A stretch of 6,589 nt of DNA from the NCBI GenBank assembly GCA_944382805.1, contig CALWNS010000191.1, forward strand, positions 1-6,589. Reading direction: 5' to 3'. Both the position numbers and the translations under genes were made by a program. Below, in pieces: positions 6,071-6,589 of the stretch; position 1 is the stretch's first letter, and every line of letters starts with the position of its first letter. Below the pieces are notes generated by a model that did no database searches, was not told the origin of the DNA, and was given only the letters and a program-made list of their open reading frames with translations. Origin of the DNA: an uncultured Gemmiger sp. (GTDB lineage Bacteria; Bacillota; Clostridia; Oscillospirales; Ruminococcaceae).

Positions 6071-6589
6071 GCCGCGCCACCCCCTTCCGGCTGCGTTTGC
6101 AGGTGCAGAAGGTCGAGCACGATCTCGCGCGCAGCGCCCACCGGCGGCACGCGGCGGCCGGTCTGCGCGGTATAGCGGGCGATGGTGCCGGTCTTGAGCA
6201 TCGTGATCTTGAGCGGGTCCATGCCCAGCAGACGCTTCAGGTCCTTGTAATCGCCGTCATAAGAGCGGAAATAGACCGACAGCAGCTCCTGCAGCATCTG
6301 GCAGTCCAGCACGGCCGCCTGTTCGTCCTCGGTCTTAAGCTCGACATACAGGTTCAGGAAGGAATGCCCCGCCTCGTCATACTCCTTGACGGCCAGCCAG
6401 GCTTCGACCGGCAGGCGCGAACGGCTCAGCACCGTTTCGATCTCGCGCTGGGTGATGCGGGTAAAGCCGGCGATGTCGATGACGTTGGGCACGCGGTCGA
6501 TGTATTCGAACTGCGGCAGCTCCAGCTTGTCGGCCGGGTTGCGCAGGCGCAGGCAGCGGTATACATCGCCCACACGGTAGCGCAAAAAC
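6067..6589 (-). CDS. GH3-like adenylate-forming protein, C-terminal part (N-terminus beyond right edge)
   Basis: The last 173 residues of a larger protein. The reading frame stays open to the window edge, and the TTG at 6583-6585 is probably an internal Leu codon within FLRYRVGD rather than a start. RYRVGDVYRC (3-12 of the visible part), the FEYIDR element (27-32), the VIDIAGFTRITQREIETVL stretch (36-54) and DYKDLKRLL...PLKITMLKTGTIARYT (113-140) fit the C-terminal subdomain of the GH3 family. GH3 proteins are acyl-adenylating enzymes, best known for joining plant hormones to amino acids; bacterial members of about 500-570 residues are widespread but poorly characterised. The substrate cannot be told here, and the AMP-binding motifs lie outside the window. 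A phenylacetate-CoA-ligase-like protein is the main alternative. The TGA stop overlaps the TTG start of the following signalling gene by four bases, so the two are one operon. Confidence 0.7.
   Translation of the reverse strand, partial: FLRYRVGDVYRCLRLRNPADKLELPQFEYIDRVPNVIDIAGFTRITQREIETVLSRSRLPVEAWLAVKEYDEAGHSFLNLYVELKTEDEQAAVLDCQMLQELLSVYFRSYDGDYKDLKRLLGMDPLKITMLKTGTIARYTAQTGRRVPPVGAAREIVLDLLHLQTQPEGGGAA

Noticed and set aside
3335..6175. A very long open frame on the plus strand opposite the signalling gene
   Set aside because: Its translation is rich in Arg, Ala, Gly, His and Gln with no recognisable domain. The minus strand in the same place encodes clear GAF, GGDEF and HD-GYP domains. 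It is a GC-driven antisense shadow and has no ribosome site of note.
6067..6585. A complete 172-residue gene starting at TTG 6583-6585
   Set aside because: The frame is open through the window edge, the TTG lies inside the conserved FLRYRVGD motif, and too few bases remain upstream to show a ribosome site. It is the tail of a longer gene.

Overview
The window looks like part of the chromosome of a GC-rich Firmicute of the gut clostridia (Oscillospirales, of the Faecalibacterium/Gemmiger/Subdoligranulum kind). This is inferred from a DegV-family fatty-acid-binding protein, strong Shine-Dalgarno sites of the AGGAGG type, Bacillus-like -35/-10 promoters, TTG start codons, a clostridial-type GlgB and a GC-rich composition (judged by eye, not computed). 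No 16S gene or other firm taxonomic marker is present. I see no tRNA, rRNA, CRISPR array, insertion sequence or phage gene.

Layout, left to right. (1) 1-1031, minus: the N-terminal 343 residues of the glycogen branching enzyme GlgB, starting at TTG and cut off by the left edge. (2) 1032-1292: a non-coding gap with the glgB promoter, an imperfect inverted repeat around its -10 region, and the intrinsic terminator of the next gene. (3) 1293-2324, minus: a type II membrane-anchored SGNH/GDSL hydrolase with a Pro/Thr/Ala-rich stalk. (4) 2325-2582: a divergent promoter region with two palindromes between the two promoters. (5) 2583-3422, plus: a DegV-family protein, apparently monocistronic. (6) 3440-3482: a perfect 18-bp-stem hairpin shared by two convergent genes. 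(7) 3494-6070, minus: an 858-residue membrane protein with domains in the order multi-TM, GAF, degenerate GGDEF, intact HD-GYP. (8) 6067-6589, minus: the C-terminal part of a GH3-like adenylate-forming protein, cut off by the right edge and overlapping gene 7 by 4 bases.

How they fit together. Items 7 and 8 form one translationally coupled operon whose promoter lies outside the window. The cyclase half of the signalling protein has lost both metal-binding positions and the I-site, while the phosphodiesterase half keeps its motifs. It is therefore best read as a membrane sensor that degrades cyclic di-GMP. Its coupling to a GH3-like acyl-adenylating enzyme is the most unusual point in the window. 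The other genes (glgB, the SGNH hydrolase and degV) each have their own promoter or terminator signals and look like independent units: glycogen synthesis, cell-surface ester hydrolysis and fatty-acid handling. I did not find a clear new defence, mobile or RNA system.
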